DNA of 43,557 bases from JAWLDB01 sp041686915. GTDB taxonomy: Bacteria > Bacillota > UBA994 > UBA5500. Location: contig JAWLDB010000008.1 in the NCBI GenBank assembly GCA_041686915.1, positions 1 through 43,557 of the forward strand, read 5' to 3'. This document shows positions 16,438 to 24,710 of this stretch, in pieces; positions within the stretch are counted from its first letter, which is position 1; each line of letters opens with the position of its first letter. The position numbers and the translations under genes were made by a program. The notes beneath the pieces were generated by a model. That model searched no databases, was not told the DNA's origin, and saw only the letters and a program-made list of their open reading frames with translations.

Positions 16438-16526
16438 AACACAAATCCTCCTTTCTGTACAATCTGCAAAGAGGTATATATCTCCCATACAGTTTATTCG
16501 TGTAGGCGTAGATACGTGCAAAATGC

Positions 16527-16551
16527 AAAGCGGGGCCATCAGCCCCGCTTT
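16527..16551 (-). terminator. Hairpin terminator of the 77-aa membrane protein gene
   Basis: AAAGCGGGGC pairs with GCCCCGCTTT across a five-base loop, with T-rich sequence after it on the minus strand. It lies 16 bases past the stop at 16568. Confidence 0.7.
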
Positions 16552-16567
16552 AACCATAGATCCTGCA

Positions 16568-16801
16568 CTATTTGCCTGATAGAGCTTTTCCGCCACTATA
16601 AAGCCCGCTAGCTGATAGACCGATCATTAACCCAACAATCACCGCCTGACTAACATTACCCGGATGCATAACAAATCCGGCCCCTACACCTAGGACTACG
16701 GACAGCAACGCTGCAAAGCGTGAAGGCAACCCGAGCTTCTTAACGAGTTGCACCAAGCCCACAATCAATGGGATGATGGCAACACCATAGATCTCCTGCA
16801 A
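16568..16801 (-). CDS. Small two-helix membrane protein (holin-like)
   Basis: The product has about 77 residues with two or three hydrophobic stretches (IYGVAIIPLIVGLVQLV; FAALLSVVLGVGAGFVM; AVIVGLMIGLSASGL) and a basic linker. It looks like small phage-type holins that are also found outside prophages in Firmicutes. No phage genes surround it, so a lysis role is uncertain. Two starts are possible: GTG 16807, only two bases behind GGAGG, or TTG 16801 with an eight-base spacer, which I prefer. A hairpin terminator follows. Confidence 0.6.
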   Translation of the reverse strand: MQEIYGVAIIPLIVGLVQLVKKLGLPSRFAALLSVVLGVGAGFVMHPGNVSQAVIVGLMIGLSASGLYSGGKALSGK

Positions 16802-16892
16802 ACCCACTACCTCCTCTCTATGGACGCCAAAATGTCTAATACACCATATGACTTAGCCAAGAGAGCTGTACTATTCCTTAAGCATAAACGCA

Positions 16893-16919
16893 AACAAAAA
16901 CACCAAGCTCAGCTTGGTG
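16893..16919 (-). terminator. Terminator of the tRNA-Leu array
   Basis: On the minus strand CACCAAGC pairs with GCTTGGTG around a three-base loop and is followed by TTTTTG. It lies 14 bases beyond the 3' end of the last tRNA in the array. Confidence 0.85.
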
Positions 16920-16932
16920 CTTAGATTACATG

Positions 16933-17015
16933 TGGTGTCGAAGGTGGGACTTGAACCCACACGGTCTCCCATACGCCCCTCAAACGTACGCGTCTGCCAG
17001 TTCCGCCACTCCGAC
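16933..17015 (-). tRNA. tRNA-Leu(GAG), copy at the 3' end of the array
   Basis: The minus strand gives an 83-base cloverleaf with a 7-bp acceptor stem (GTCGGAG with CTTCGAC), encoded CCA, a long variable arm typical of tRNA-Leu, and the anticodon loop TTGAGGG, so the anticodon is GAG (codons CUC/CUU). It is the last gene of a four-tRNA transcript. Confidence 0.93.
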
Positions 17016-17046
17016 ATGTTTGGAGAAATGTGCATTTGAAATAAGA

Positions 17047-17133
17047 TGGTGCCGAAGGTGGGATTTGAACCCACACGAGCATTGCGCTCACTGCGCCCTG
17101 AACACAGCGTGTCTGCCGTTCCACCACTTCGGC
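17047..17133 (-). tRNA. tRNA-Leu(CAG), second copy
   Basis: An 87-base class II tRNA with acceptor stem GCCGAAG/CTTCGGC, encoded CCA, a long variable arm and anticodon loop TTCAGGG, so the anticodon is CAG (codon CUG). It has the same mature sequence as the copy at 17306-17392 as far as I can compare. Confidence 0.93.
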
Positions 17134-17185
17134 GTGTTATGGAGAAAATTAAAGCACCTGGGCATTGCCTGGTGCCAGTTTACTA

Positions 17186-17268
17186 TGGTGTCGGAGGCGG
17201 GACTTGAACCCGCACGGTCTCCCATACGCCCCTCAAACGTACGCGTCTGCCAGTTCCGCCACTCCGAC
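17186..17268 (-). tRNA. tRNA-Leu(GAG), first copy
   Basis: An 83-base class II tRNA with anticodon loop TTGAGGG and encoded CCA. It differs from the copy at 16933-17015 by two bases near the T arm and 3' acceptor strand (CCCGCCTCCGAC against CCCACCTTCGAC), so its acceptor stem pairs fully by Watson-Crick rules. Confidence 0.93.
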
Positions 17269-17305
17269 ATATTTGGGAAGTCATATGCTGTTTGTGAATG
17301 AGATG

Positions 17306-17392
17306 TGGTGCCGAAGGTGGGATTTGAACCCACACGAGCATTGCGCTCACTGCGCCCTGAACACAGCGTGTCTGCCGTTCCACCACTTCGGC
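17306..17392 (-). tRNA. tRNA-Leu(CAG), first copy
   Basis: An 87-base class II tRNA with acceptor stem GCCGAAG/CTTCGGC, encoded CCA and anticodon CAG. It is the promoter-proximal gene of the four-tRNA transcript. Confidence 0.93.
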
Positions 17393-17414
17393 ACATCTTC
17401 ACGTCACGTTATCT

Positions 17415-17443
17415 ATAATACGACCATCTGGCTTGCTTGTCAA
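17415..17443 (-). promoter_or_regulatory. SigmaA promoter of the tRNA-Leu array
   Basis: On the minus strand a perfect TTGACA (17443-17438) is followed after 17 bases by TATTAT (17420-17415). The predicted start lies about 15 bases ahead of the first tRNA. Confidence 0.88.
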
Positions 17444-17490
17444 GCAGTCAAAGCCATCCAACTTTTGCCCGATGAAATAGCGATTTGTGC

Positions 17491-18066
17491 CTACCGCCAC
17501 TCATATAAGTTACGATAGACCTGATAGTGCCTCAGAACCTTCTGAACATAGCGCCTTGTTTCACCAAAGGGGATTCGGTCGATATGCCCGACACTGCCAT
17601 CCCAAATGCCAGTGTCCAGCCAATTGCGTACGTTGCCACGCCCACCGTTATATGCTGCCAATGCGACAGCCAGATTGTTATCAAACTGCTTGAGCAGATC
17701 AGCAATATACCAAGTACCCAGCTCTATGTTCACCTCAGGCTTTAGCAGCTGGTCACGAGTAGTTCCGGCATTACCCGTCTTACTGGCCGCCCAATCAGCA
17801 GTTGCAGGCATCAACTGCATGAGACCGTTGGCACCTTTGGGAGATATGGCGTTTGGCTTCCAACGGCTTTCTACGTTGATAATGGCTGCAATTAAGAAGG
17901 GGTCAACGTCACGCTCGGCGGCCTGTTGGCTGATGATATCCCTATAGTGAAGCGGGAACAGCTGACGCACCATAAACGGCGCAGCCTTGATGGCAACTAC
18001 AACTAAAACGACCAACAATATTAACAGGAACAATTGCTGCAATGCCCGGCGTAAAACTATTATCAT
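17491..18066 (-). CDS. Lytic transglycosylase (SLT domain), membrane anchored
   Basis: The 191-aa product has an N-terminal hydrophobic helix (about 8-28) and a soluble-lytic-transglycosylase-like domain. Signature segments are INVESRWKPNAISPKG with the catalytic glutamate Glu66, GLMQLMPATA, and AVALAAYNGGRGNV. It should cleave the glycan strands of peptidoglycan at the outer face of the membrane. It is the last gene of the polA-mutM-ytaF-coaE cluster, an order I know from other Clostridia. The ribosome binding site (AGGAAGG) is rather distant from ATG 18066. Confidence 0.9.
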   Translation of the reverse strand: MIIVLRRALQQLFLLILLVVLVVVAIKAAPFMVRQLFPLHYRDIISQQAAERDVDPFLIAAIINVESRWKPNAISPKGANGLMQLMPATADWAASKTGNAGTTRDQLLKPEVNIELGTWYIADLLKQFDNNLAVALAAYNGGRGNVRNWLDTGIWDGSVGHIDRIPFGETRRYVQKVLRHYQVYRNLYEWR

Positions 18067-18171
18067 AAACTGCTTAAGTCCCTTCCTGGTATTTGCAGAC
18101 TAACAAGCTTAACATCAATCTGCTTCACGCTTAAATGTATGCAGCTACCAAGGGATGTTTGCCACCGTCGG

Positions 18172-18774
18172 TTAACTGCTCTGCCGCGCCTCTTTCCACA
18201 ACAAAGCAACTTGCTTCCTTGTATCTTCCATGCTTCCGCTGTTGTCGATAATCCGGTGAGCGTAACTCCTCTTCTCGGCTAACGGCATTTGCGCCAAAAT
18301 GCGAGCCCTTGCCTCTGCCTCGCTTAAGCGATTGCGCCGCATCAGTCTCTCCAGCTGTACATTCGGGTTAGCTACCACCAACCACACCTCGTCGACCGAT
18401 TCTGCCATGTTTGCTTCTATCAGCAAAGGCACGTCAAGCACTACCGGTTCTGCATGTCCCTGCTCTGCCATGTCTGACAACATGCTATTCATTCTAGCAA
18501 TCACCCGCGGATGTGTAAACTCATTCAGTTTGACACGGGCTGTGCTGTCACTAAAAATGACCTGGCCCAGTTTGGCCCGGTCAATCTCACCATTTGGCAG
18601 CAACACATCCCTCCCAAACCAGGCTACAATGTCTTGCCAGGCAGGGCATCCCTGCCTAACGACTTCGCGCGCCAAGCGGTCAGCGTCAATGACTACAGCA
18701 CCCAGTTCGGTGAGCATTTGTGAGACAGTGCTCTTGCCGGTGGCAATGCCACCGGTCAATCCAATTCGCTTCAT
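18172..18774 (-). CDS. coaE: Dephospho-CoA kinase
   Basis: The 200-aa product phosphorylates dephospho-CoA, the last step of coenzyme A synthesis. It starts with the P-loop GLTGGIATGKST and carries the family segments IDADRLAREVVRQG, FTHPRV, and VVLDVPLLIEA. The length is normal for CoaE. GGGAGTGCAATGA precedes ATG 18774, and only 14 bases separate it from the upstream ytaF gene, so it is in the same operon. Confidence 0.95.
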   Translation of the reverse strand: MKRIGLTGGIATGKSTVSQMLTELGAVVIDADRLAREVVRQGCPAWQDIVAWFGRDVLLPNGEIDRAKLGQVIFSDSTARVKLNEFTHPRVIARMNSMLSDMAEQGHAEPVVLDVPLLIEANMAESVDEVWLVVANPNVQLERLMRRNRLSEAEARARILAQMPLAEKRSYAHRIIDNSGSMEDTRKQVALLWKEARQSS

Positions 18775-18788
18775 TCATTGCACTCCCG

Positions 18789-19439
18789 TTAGAAGATGTT
18801 TAATATCCCTAGGCAAATGAGTAGCACGCCTGGCATCCGGGATAGTAGTGTCTGATTAAGGGCTCCGCGTACCCTGTAACCAAACTCCCAGCCGGTTATT
18901 AAGGCTAGCAGCTTAACTATCCCAATGGTTATCGCTGTCTGCATTGCCGGCATACCTGCCATAGAGGCGCCAATGCCAGCGCCGAAGGCATCAAGCGCGA
19001 GGGCAACGCCAAGCAGTAATGACTCTTGCCAGCTAATCACCCCACTATTATCCTGGTCTGCGGCCATGGGGTCCTGCAAAATCTGTATGACGATGCCTAA
19101 AGCCCTGAGCCGGATTTGGGCTATGGGTTTGGCAGGAACCGCTTTAGGCGTTGGTTCGTTGTTCTGCCCAGTTGAAATGCTTGCCCCGTGCTGTAGTAAC
19201 AGATATAGCCCGAGAACAATCAGAATACCAGCGCCTATGTACTTGCCAAGCTCGGGCGCCAGCCAACTCGCAGCTAACTGTCCAAACAGCATGGCCACGA
19301 ACATGGTTAACGCCGAGCTTAAGCTGATAATCACTAAAGCCATGGGGCTAATCCGCACCTTTTTAGCCCCGTAAGCCAACGCAGCGGAAAACCCATCCAG
19401 ACTGACTACCATGCTTAGCAGCAAAATCATCGTGAACAC
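18789..19439 (-). CDS. ytaF: YtaF-type sporulation membrane protein (MntP-like superfamily)
   Basis: The 216-aa product has six helices in two similar halves, each with a small motif around aspartate (SLDGFSAALAYG near residue 14 and ALDAFGAGIGAS near residue 147). This is the plan of the MntP/YtaF family; MntP exports manganese, while YtaF is known as a sporulation-linked protein whose substrate is not settled. The gene order mutM-ytaF-coaE is the same as in Bacillus, which supports ytaF over mntP. The start is GTG 19439 behind GAAGGGG. There is no riboswitch in front of it, unlike the transporter at 9886. Confidence 0.85.
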   Translation of the reverse strand: MFTMILLLSMVVSLDGFSAALAYGAKKVRISPMALVIISLSSALTMFVAMLFGQLAASWLAPELGKYIGAGILIVLGLYLLLQHGASISTGQNNEPTPKAVPAKPIAQIRLRALGIVIQILQDPMAADQDNSGVISWQESLLLGVALALDAFGAGIGASMAGMPAMQTAITIGIVKLLALITGWEFGYRVRGALNQTLLSRMPGVLLICLGILNIF

Positions 19440-19495
19440 TACTACTCACCCCTTCCTGCCCATCATATGAGCAGCAGACGGGGTACGTGTCTGAG

Positions 19496-20326
19496 CTAGG
19501 CTTCTTCAGTCTGGCACCAGGGACAGATATGAGCACTCCGACCAGCGATTTTGCGTCGCACTATCATCGCCCCGCAAAGCTTACATGGTTCTCCCTCGCG
19601 GCCATACACGTTCAATTGATGCTGAAACTCGCCGCTCTTGCCAAGTCCATCAACGTAATCGCTAAAGGAAGTACCTCGCATGGCTACTCCCTTTTGAAGG
19701 ATCTTGATGAGTTCGGCGTGCAGACACTCGACCTCTTCAGATTTCAGAGTGTTTGCCGCCCGTTCAGGATGAACCCCTGCTGCAAACAAGCTCTCGTCAG
19801 CATAGATGTTGCCAATGCCGGCAACTAGCCGCTGGTCAAGCAACAGGTTCTTGATCTTAGTAGATCGCCTAGACAGCAATTCCCGGAAACCCTCAAGTGG
19901 AAAATCCTCGAGTGGCTCCCAGCCAAGCTTGTGCATGCCGGAAACCTGCTCGATATCCTGATCAGGTGCGAGATACATAGTGCCAAACTGACGCATGTCT
20001 GTATAGCGCAGCTCCTTGCCATCTGAAAGCTCGAAGATTACGTGCGTGTGTTTAGGCATCGCATCATCGGGGTTGGCGTAGCGCAGTTGGCCGGTCATCC
20101 TTAGATGGATGACCAATGAATAATTGCCGGATAGCCGTACTAACAAGTACTTGCCACGCCTGCAAATCTCCCGGAATGAGCGTCCTTTGATCACATGCAC
20201 GAACTCCTCGACTTCCGGATATTTGATGATGCGCGGCAGGCTAACACGGACGTGTTCTATCGTAAGCCCAGGTAAGAATTCCTGCAGCGTCTTACGTACT
20301 GTTTCTACCTCTGGTAACTCTGGCAT
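19496..20326 (-). CDS. mutM: Formamidopyrimidine-DNA glycosylase
   Basis: The 276-aa product removes oxidised purines such as 8-oxoguanine. The mature N-terminus PELPEVETVRKTL carries the catalytic Pro2 and Glu3, the segment RLVAGIGNIYADE is the helix-two-turn-helix signature, and the C-terminal zinc finger has the pattern CxxC...CxxC (CKLCGA and CPWCQ). AAAGGAG precedes ATG 20326. The gene lies 18 bases behind polA, so repair synthesis genes are co-expressed. Confidence 0.96.
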   Translation of the reverse strand: MPELPEVETVRKTLQEFLPGLTIEHVRVSLPRIIKYPEVEEFVHVIKGRSFREICRRGKYLLVRLSGNYSLVIHLRMTGQLRYANPDDAMPKHTHVIFELSDGKELRYTDMRQFGTMYLAPDQDIEQVSGMHKLGWEPLEDFPLEGFRELLSRRSTKIKNLLLDQRLVAGIGNIYADESLFAAGVHPERAANTLKSEEVECLHAELIKILQKGVAMRGTSFSDYVDGLGKSGEFQHQLNVYGREGEPCKLCGAMIVRRKIAGRSAHICPWCQTEEA

Positions 20327-20344
20327 GGTTTTCTCCTTTGCTGT

Positions 20345-22966
20345 TTAGCTAGGCTGATACGGTTTGACGTTGTACCAGTTGGTACCCATCTTCAGGTCTA
20401 CTTTCAGCGGCACGAGCAAACTAAGAGCTGTCTCCATCTCATGCCTGACCAAAGCGGCCAGCTTATCCAACTCTTCTTTACATACGTCAAAAATCAGTTC
20501 GTCGTGCACCTGTAAAATCATCTTGCTCTTATAGCCTTCCCTGCGCAGGCGTTGGTCAATATTCACCATAGCCAGTTTAATCTGGTCGGCAGCGCTGCCC
20601 TGGATTGGAGTATTCATCGCTGTTCGTTCGGCAAACGAGCGCAGATTAAAGTTGCGGCTGTTGATATCGGGCAGGTAGCGACGACGATTAAGCAATGTCG
20701 TTACATAGCCGTCTTCTCGCGCCTGTTTAATCACCCGGTCGATATAGTTTTTGACGCCGGCGTACCGAGTGAAGTAGCTCTCAATATATGCCTTGGCTTC
20801 CGCCCGCGTAATCTTCAAGTCACGGGACAGGCCATAGTCACTGATTCCATAGACAATGCCAAAGTTCACTGCCTTGGCACGCGAGCGCATCTCACGGCTG
20901 ACCAGGTCGGGATCAACTCCAAATACTTCAGCCGCGGTTCGGGTATGAATGTCCTCATCGCGAATAAACGCCTTCATCATAATCGGGTCCTGCGAGATAT
21001 GGGCCAGAATGCGCAGCTCAATCTGTGAATAGTCGGCAGTCAAAATGAGATCGAAGCCTGGGCTAGGCCCGAAGGCGCGCCTGATCTCCCTGCCCTCTTG
21101 CAACCTAACCGGGATATTCTGCAGGTTGGGTTCACTGCTGCTCAGCCTGCCGGTGGTCGTCACAGTTTGATGATAAGTCGTATGCACCTTTTGGTCGGCC
21201 GGGTTGATTACTTGCAGCAGGCCGTCGAGGTAGGTTGATTTCAGCTTGGCTAGCTGACGGTACTCCAAAATCATGCTGACTACTGCATGCTGATCTGCCA
21301 GCGCTTCCAGAACCTCGGCATCGGTAGAATAGCCTGTCTTGGTTTTCTTGATAATCGGCAGCTTCAGTTTCTCGAACAGCACAACTCCCAGCTGCTTGGG
21401 AGAATTGATGTTGAAGGTCTCCCCCGCTGCCTCGTAGATGCTGCTCATTATGTCGTTCAGCCTGTGATCGAGGCTCTGTTGCATATCAACTAGCACGTGT
21501 TTGTCAACATGTACTCCTTGCAGTTCCATGGCGCCGAGCACCGCACTCAGAGGCAGCTCTACCTGACGATAGAGATATGCCAACTCCCGTTCTTCCAGCA
21601 TACCTTCCAGCATCTCGAGCAGCGGTGCTATAGCCGAGCACTCGGCTGCCAGCTCGGCCAGCACATCATCGCCATTTTGGGTAAGGGTAAGACGCAGATA
21701 TTGGTCGGTTAACCGGATTAGCGAGTAGTCGGTTTGGCTCGGTTCGAGCAGATAAGCGGCAAGCAGCACATCGCCTCCAAACTCGCCAACCGACACGTCA
21801 AAACCTGCCAGGGTGGTAATAGCGCCCTTCAGGTCATAGCCTACAAAGGATATGTTGTCCAGATGCAAGAGGGCGTTAAGCCGTTCGGCATGATGACCAG
21901 CATCAGCCACCACGTAGGTGCGCCCATCTCCAGGAGACAATGCTACCGCCAGCCTGTCGTTGAGCAGGCGATAAGCCAGGGAGCATGTGTCCTGCTCAGC
22001 CATGGCGACCTGCAGCGCATCCCACTCATCGTCCTGCTCCAAGACTAGCCATTCGCCGGCATCCAGTTCTTCATACTGCGCTTCTACGACGCCCTCGACC
22101 TCGGGTAGGCGGTCCAGCAGACTGCGCATTTCATACTCGCGGTAGGCTGTCGCCAGGGCCTGATAGTCAGTCGCCTGGCGCTTCAGTTCCCGAATGGAGA
22201 GATCAAGCTCCAAGTCACGTACGATGGTGGCGAGATACTGGCTTAGCCTGGCCTGGTCGCCATAAGTTGTAAGCAGCTCGAGCTGTTTCTTTGACGCGTA
22301 CTTCTCCGGCTCTGCCAGCAGGACATCCAGGCTGCCGGCAGCTGTAAGCAACTTGACGCCTGTCTTCTCACCAATCCCTGGAACACCGGGGATATTGTCG
22401 GAAGTATCGCCCATCAGGGCCTTTAAGTCTATAAGCTGATGCGGTACGAGGCTATAGCGGGCTTCCACCGCTGCTACATCGTATTCCTCGACGTCGGTAA
22501 TCCCACGTTTGGTCAGGAGCACATGCGTGCTGGGGGAAACCAGCTGCAGGGCATCCTTGTCGCCGGTGACGATCATCGTCTGCAGGCCCTCGGCTTCAGC
22601 CTGAGCCGAGAGCGTACCAATGATATCGTCGGCTTCGTGACCGTCAATCTCTAAAATCGGTATGTGGAATGCATCCAGGATCTGCTTGATGTAAGGAATC
22701 TGCTCCGACATCTCTGTTGGGGTCTTCTGCCGGGTACCTTTGTATTCGGCATAACGGTCTAGCCTGACGGTAGGTTTGCCCCGGTCGAAGGTACAGGCTA
22801 TGTACTCTGGCTTGTGGTCGTCCAGCAGCCTGGTCAGCATCATCGCAAAGCCATGGGCAGCGTTGGTATAGCGGCCAGTGCTAGTGCTCAGTAGTGGCAA
22901 AGCAAAAAATGCCCGGAAGGCCAGGCTGTGGCCGTCGAGCAGGAATAGGCGCGGTTTCTTGGTCAT
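20345..22966 (-). CDS. polA: DNA polymerase I, probably without proofreading
   Basis: The 873-aa product has the 5' nuclease domain (LLDGHSLAFRAFF at the start, helix-hairpin-helix GVPGIGEKTG), a middle 3'-5' exonuclease-like domain and a polymerase domain. Polymerase motifs are intact: TADYSQIELR with Asp645, AKAVNFGIVYG, and VHDELIFD with Asp822. The middle domain lacks the DxE motif of active proofreading enzymes (the matching stretch reads SLAYRLLND), as in Bacillus and Thermus polymerases. The start ATG follows GAAGGAGGAG. It opens the polA-mutM-ytaF-coaE-slt operon. Confidence 0.95.
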   Translation of the reverse strand: MTKKPRLFLLDGHSLAFRAFFALPLLSTSTGRYTNAAHGFAMMLTRLLDDHKPEYIACTFDRGKPTVRLDRYAEYKGTRQKTPTEMSEQIPYIKQILDAFHIPILEIDGHEADDIIGTLSAQAEAEGLQTMIVTGDKDALQLVSPSTHVLLTKRGITDVEEYDVAAVEARYSLVPHQLIDLKALMGDTSDNIPGVPGIGEKTGVKLLTAAGSLDVLLAEPEKYASKKQLELLTTYGDQARLSQYLATIVRDLELDLSIRELKRQATDYQALATAYREYEMRSLLDRLPEVEGVVEAQYEELDAGEWLVLEQDDEWDALQVAMAEQDTCSLAYRLLNDRLAVALSPGDGRTYVVADAGHHAERLNALLHLDNISFVGYDLKGAITTLAGFDVSVGEFGGDVLLAAYLLEPSQTDYSLIRLTDQYLRLTLTQNGDDVLAELAAECSAIAPLLEMLEGMLEERELAYLYRQVELPLSAVLGAMELQGVHVDKHVLVDMQQSLDHRLNDIMSSIYEAAGETFNINSPKQLGVVLFEKLKLPIIKKTKTGYSTDAEVLEALADQHAVVSMILEYRQLAKLKSTYLDGLLQVINPADQKVHTTYHQTVTTTGRLSSSEPNLQNIPVRLQEGREIRRAFGPSPGFDLILTADYSQIELRILAHISQDPIMMKAFIRDEDIHTRTAAEVFGVDPDLVSREMRSRAKAVNFGIVYGISDYGLSRDLKITRAEAKAYIESYFTRYAGVKNYIDRVIKQAREDGYVTTLLNRRRYLPDINSRNFNLRSFAERTAMNTPIQGSAADQIKLAMVNIDQRLRREGYKSKMILQVHDELIFDVCKEELDKLAALVRHEMETALSLLVPLKVDLKMGTNWYNVKPYQPS

Positions 22967-23007
22967 CTTGCTCCTCCTTCAAACCTCTATTTCTAGCTTC
23001 TTCTATT

Positions 23008-23016
23008 ATTCTACCA
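23008..23016 (-). promoter_or_regulatory. Possible extended -10 promoter of polA
   Basis: On the minus strand TGGTAGAAT lies about 40 bases before the polA start codon. It fits TGnTAtAAT with one mismatch. No good -35 is present, as is common for extended -10 promoters. Confidence 0.4.
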
Positions 23017-23019
23017 GAA

Positions 23020-23260
23020 GGCGCAAGAAGACGCATGTACGTTCGGGAAGTGTGGGCGCGCGGAATGTGGTCGAGGACGGTGCGGGACGGGGACTGGGGT
23101 CTTGGACCATGTGGCCTGAGCAGGATGCGCATGCAATCCGCGTTGGCTCTTCAGTAGGAGCAGAATTTAATCCTGCCCAAAGTCCCTTTTCGTCGTAAGG
23201 TATCGCTAGAAGCAGTATCCGAACTCCCAAGGGCCGAAGGCGGATGGAAACCGCGCCGCT
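23020..23260. other. GC-rich non-coding stretch between polA and the anti-sigma gene
   Basis: Several overlapping open frames exist here, but none has a ribosome binding site or a familiar product. The stretch around 23040-23110 is richer in G than the surroundings. I recognise no RNA gene or repeat in it. Confidence 0.3.
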
Positions 23261-23292
23261 AAAAAAACACACCGCGTCAAGCGGTGTGTTTT
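23261..23292 (-). terminator. Terminator of the sigma/anti-sigma operon
   Basis: AAAACACACCGC pairs with GCGGTGTGTTTT around a five-base loop; on the minus strand the T tract extends to seven. It lies just after the stop codon of the anti-sigma gene. Confidence 0.88.
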
Positions 23293-23296
23293 ATGT

Positions 23297-23890
23297 CTAG
23301 CTCTGTTTGCGATACCGATAGATCCAGAAACCGGCAGCGCCGGAGAAAACAACGATAGATAGACCGGTGGACCAAATCCAGGCTTGGGTGATTAGCGGAT
23401 CACGCTGCGGCCATTCTTTAACGCGGGTCAGCTGCGCATCGCCGGTACCCTTAACGGCAAAATTCTCAGGCTGCGCATCTGGCCCTTCGCTCATGATACC
23501 CACACCTGGCGGTGCATCCTGCGCGACACTCCGCTGCTCGATGTACTCGGGAACGAAGTAGAGATTGGTTGTAAGAACTATCAGAAGCAGCGCCGCTGCC
23601 AGCGAAGAAAAGCGCGGAACAAAATATCGCCATGCGTTCTTATTCTTGTTTGCTTGCTTTATAGGTCTTTCTTCAGCCTCGATCCGTGCCATCAGGTCAC
23701 GACGGAAAGAGGAAGGAACTTGCACTTCAGGCTGGCTGCGCAGGGCAGCTTGATCCTCCCTTAGGAGCTCGAGCATTGTACGGCAAGATTCACAGCTAAT
23801 CAGATGACTGTCAACTTGGCTAATCTCATCGGGAGTGAGGACATCGTCCAAGTATAGCGGCAATAAATCCAGAATTTCATTGCAGGACAT
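23297..23890 (-). CDS. Zinc-finger anti-sigma factor
   Basis: The 197-aa product begins with a zf-HC2 domain: SCNEI near the start and HLISCESC, giving the His-x3-Cys-x2-Cys zinc site near residues 28-36. A transmembrane helix follows near 95-112 and a second hydrophobic stretch lies near 170-190. It should bind and inactivate the sigma factor encoded 15 bases upstream and release it under membrane or redox stress. The pair is transcribed together on the minus strand. I see no regulated protease site. Confidence 0.88.
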   Translation of the reverse strand: MSCNEILDLLPLYLDDVLTPDEISQVDSHLISCESCRTMLELLREDQAALRSQPEVQVPSSFRRDLMARIEAEERPIKQANKNKNAWRYFVPRFSSLAAALLLIVLTTNLYFVPEYIEQRSVAQDAPPGVGIMSEGPDAQPENFAVKGTGDAQLTRVKEWPQRDPLITQAWIWSTGLSIVVFSGAAGFWIYRYRKQS

Positions 23891-23905
23891 CTCTCAACCC
23901 CCCTT

Positions 23906-24511
23906 TCAATCAGTTAGACGCCAGTCAGCGCCGTGTTGTTCCCGTTCTTCCAGCACCTTTCGCAAAGCAAGCCTCGCACGGCTGATCCGCGACTTCACAG
24001 TCCCCAAGTTAATGTCCAGCATAGATGCAATTTCATCATAAGTATAACCCTGCAAATCCCGCAGAATTAGGACAACCCGGTAATCCTCGGGCAGCTTCTG
24101 CATGCCAGCGCGCACTGTCTGTTGCAGCTCGTGCTGCGCAGATAAGTCTTCCGGCCCCAGATCGTGACTAGGCAGTTCGCGACTGAGCTCACCCTCTTCA
24201 GTAACAATGCTATCATCAAGAGAAATGGCCACCACTGGGCGGCGTTTGCGTTTACGCATCTCATCCAAAAAAACGTTAGTGACTACCCTGTACAACCAGG
24301 TAGAAAAAGCAGCCTGTCCACGAAATTGGCCCAGGTTGCGATATACCTTTATGAATGCATCTTGTGCCAGGTCGGCGGCGTCGTCATAATCACCTGTCAG
24401 CCGATAGGCCAAGCCATATACCTTCTGCTCATATCGTTCTACTATGGTGGCAAAGGCCTCTTTGTTGCCCTGCAAAAAACATTCCACCAGTGCTTCATCA
24501 GTTAGAGCCAT
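23906..24511 (-). CDS. ECF-type RNA polymerase sigma factor (SigW/RpoE-like)
   Basis: The 201-aa product shows region 2 (YRLTGDYDDAADLAQDAFIKVYRNLGQFRG and FSTWLYRVVTNVFLD) and region 4 (LPEDYRVVLILRDLQGYTYDEIASML followed by GTVKSRISRARLALR). It is typical of group 4 sigma factors. ATG 24511 follows GGAGGGGGGACAGGA. It is followed by its anti-sigma gene. The upstream minus-strand leader holds a TCCTGG/CCAGGA hairpin at about 24575-24592; I could not identify a self-recognised promoter with confidence. The target genes are unknown. Confidence 0.92.
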   Translation of the reverse strand: MALTDEALVECFLQGNKEAFATIVERYEQKVYGLAYRLTGDYDDAADLAQDAFIKVYRNLGQFRGQAAFSTWLYRVVTNVFLDEMRKRKRRPVVAISLDDSIVTEEGELSRELPSHDLGPEDLSAQHELQQTVRAGMQKLPEDYRVVLILRDLQGYTYDEIASMLDINLGTVKSRISRARLALRKVLEEREQHGADWRLTD

Positions 24512-24650
24512 TCCTGTCCCCCCTCCGTGGCGAAAAAATGCAATGTATTAGACGCCCGAAACCCCCAAACTGTTCCTGGCATAACCAGGAGAGCGTTACG
24601 CCATCTCTATATCATTCTAGTTTGTTTCACCATAAATAGCCATACCGAGT

Positions 24651-24680
24651 TTGTTTATCAGTTTACAGAAACGTTATACT
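24651..24680 (+). promoter_or_regulatory. Probable promoter of the DUF456 gene
   Basis: TTGTTT (24651-24656) and TATACT (24675-24680) are 18 bases apart, about 30 bases ahead of the TTG start codon. The -35 is weak. Confidence 0.5.
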
Positions 24681-24710
24681 ATAGTGAGTTGATGCATTGG
24701 AGGGAGTACC

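Noticed and set aside
16438..16596. N-terminal extension of the 105-aa membrane protein to 16596
   Set aside because: It would run through a terminator hairpin and overlap the previous gene; AAAGGAGG points to TTG 16437.
16930..17518. Long open frames on both strands across the tRNA-Leu array
   Set aside because: They only translate tRNA sequence (repeated RRWDLNPH or SGGTGRRV words) and are artefacts of the four tRNA genes.
18789..19439. Naming the gene mntP
   Set aside because: The family is shared, but gene order with mutM and coaE and the lack of a manganese riboswitch favour ytaF.
24598..24640. TGAAAC followed by CGTA on the minus strand upstream of the ECF sigma gene, like a SigW autopromoter
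   Set aside because: The spacer is about 23 bases, while known ECF promoters of this type need about 16, so I do not claim autoregulation.
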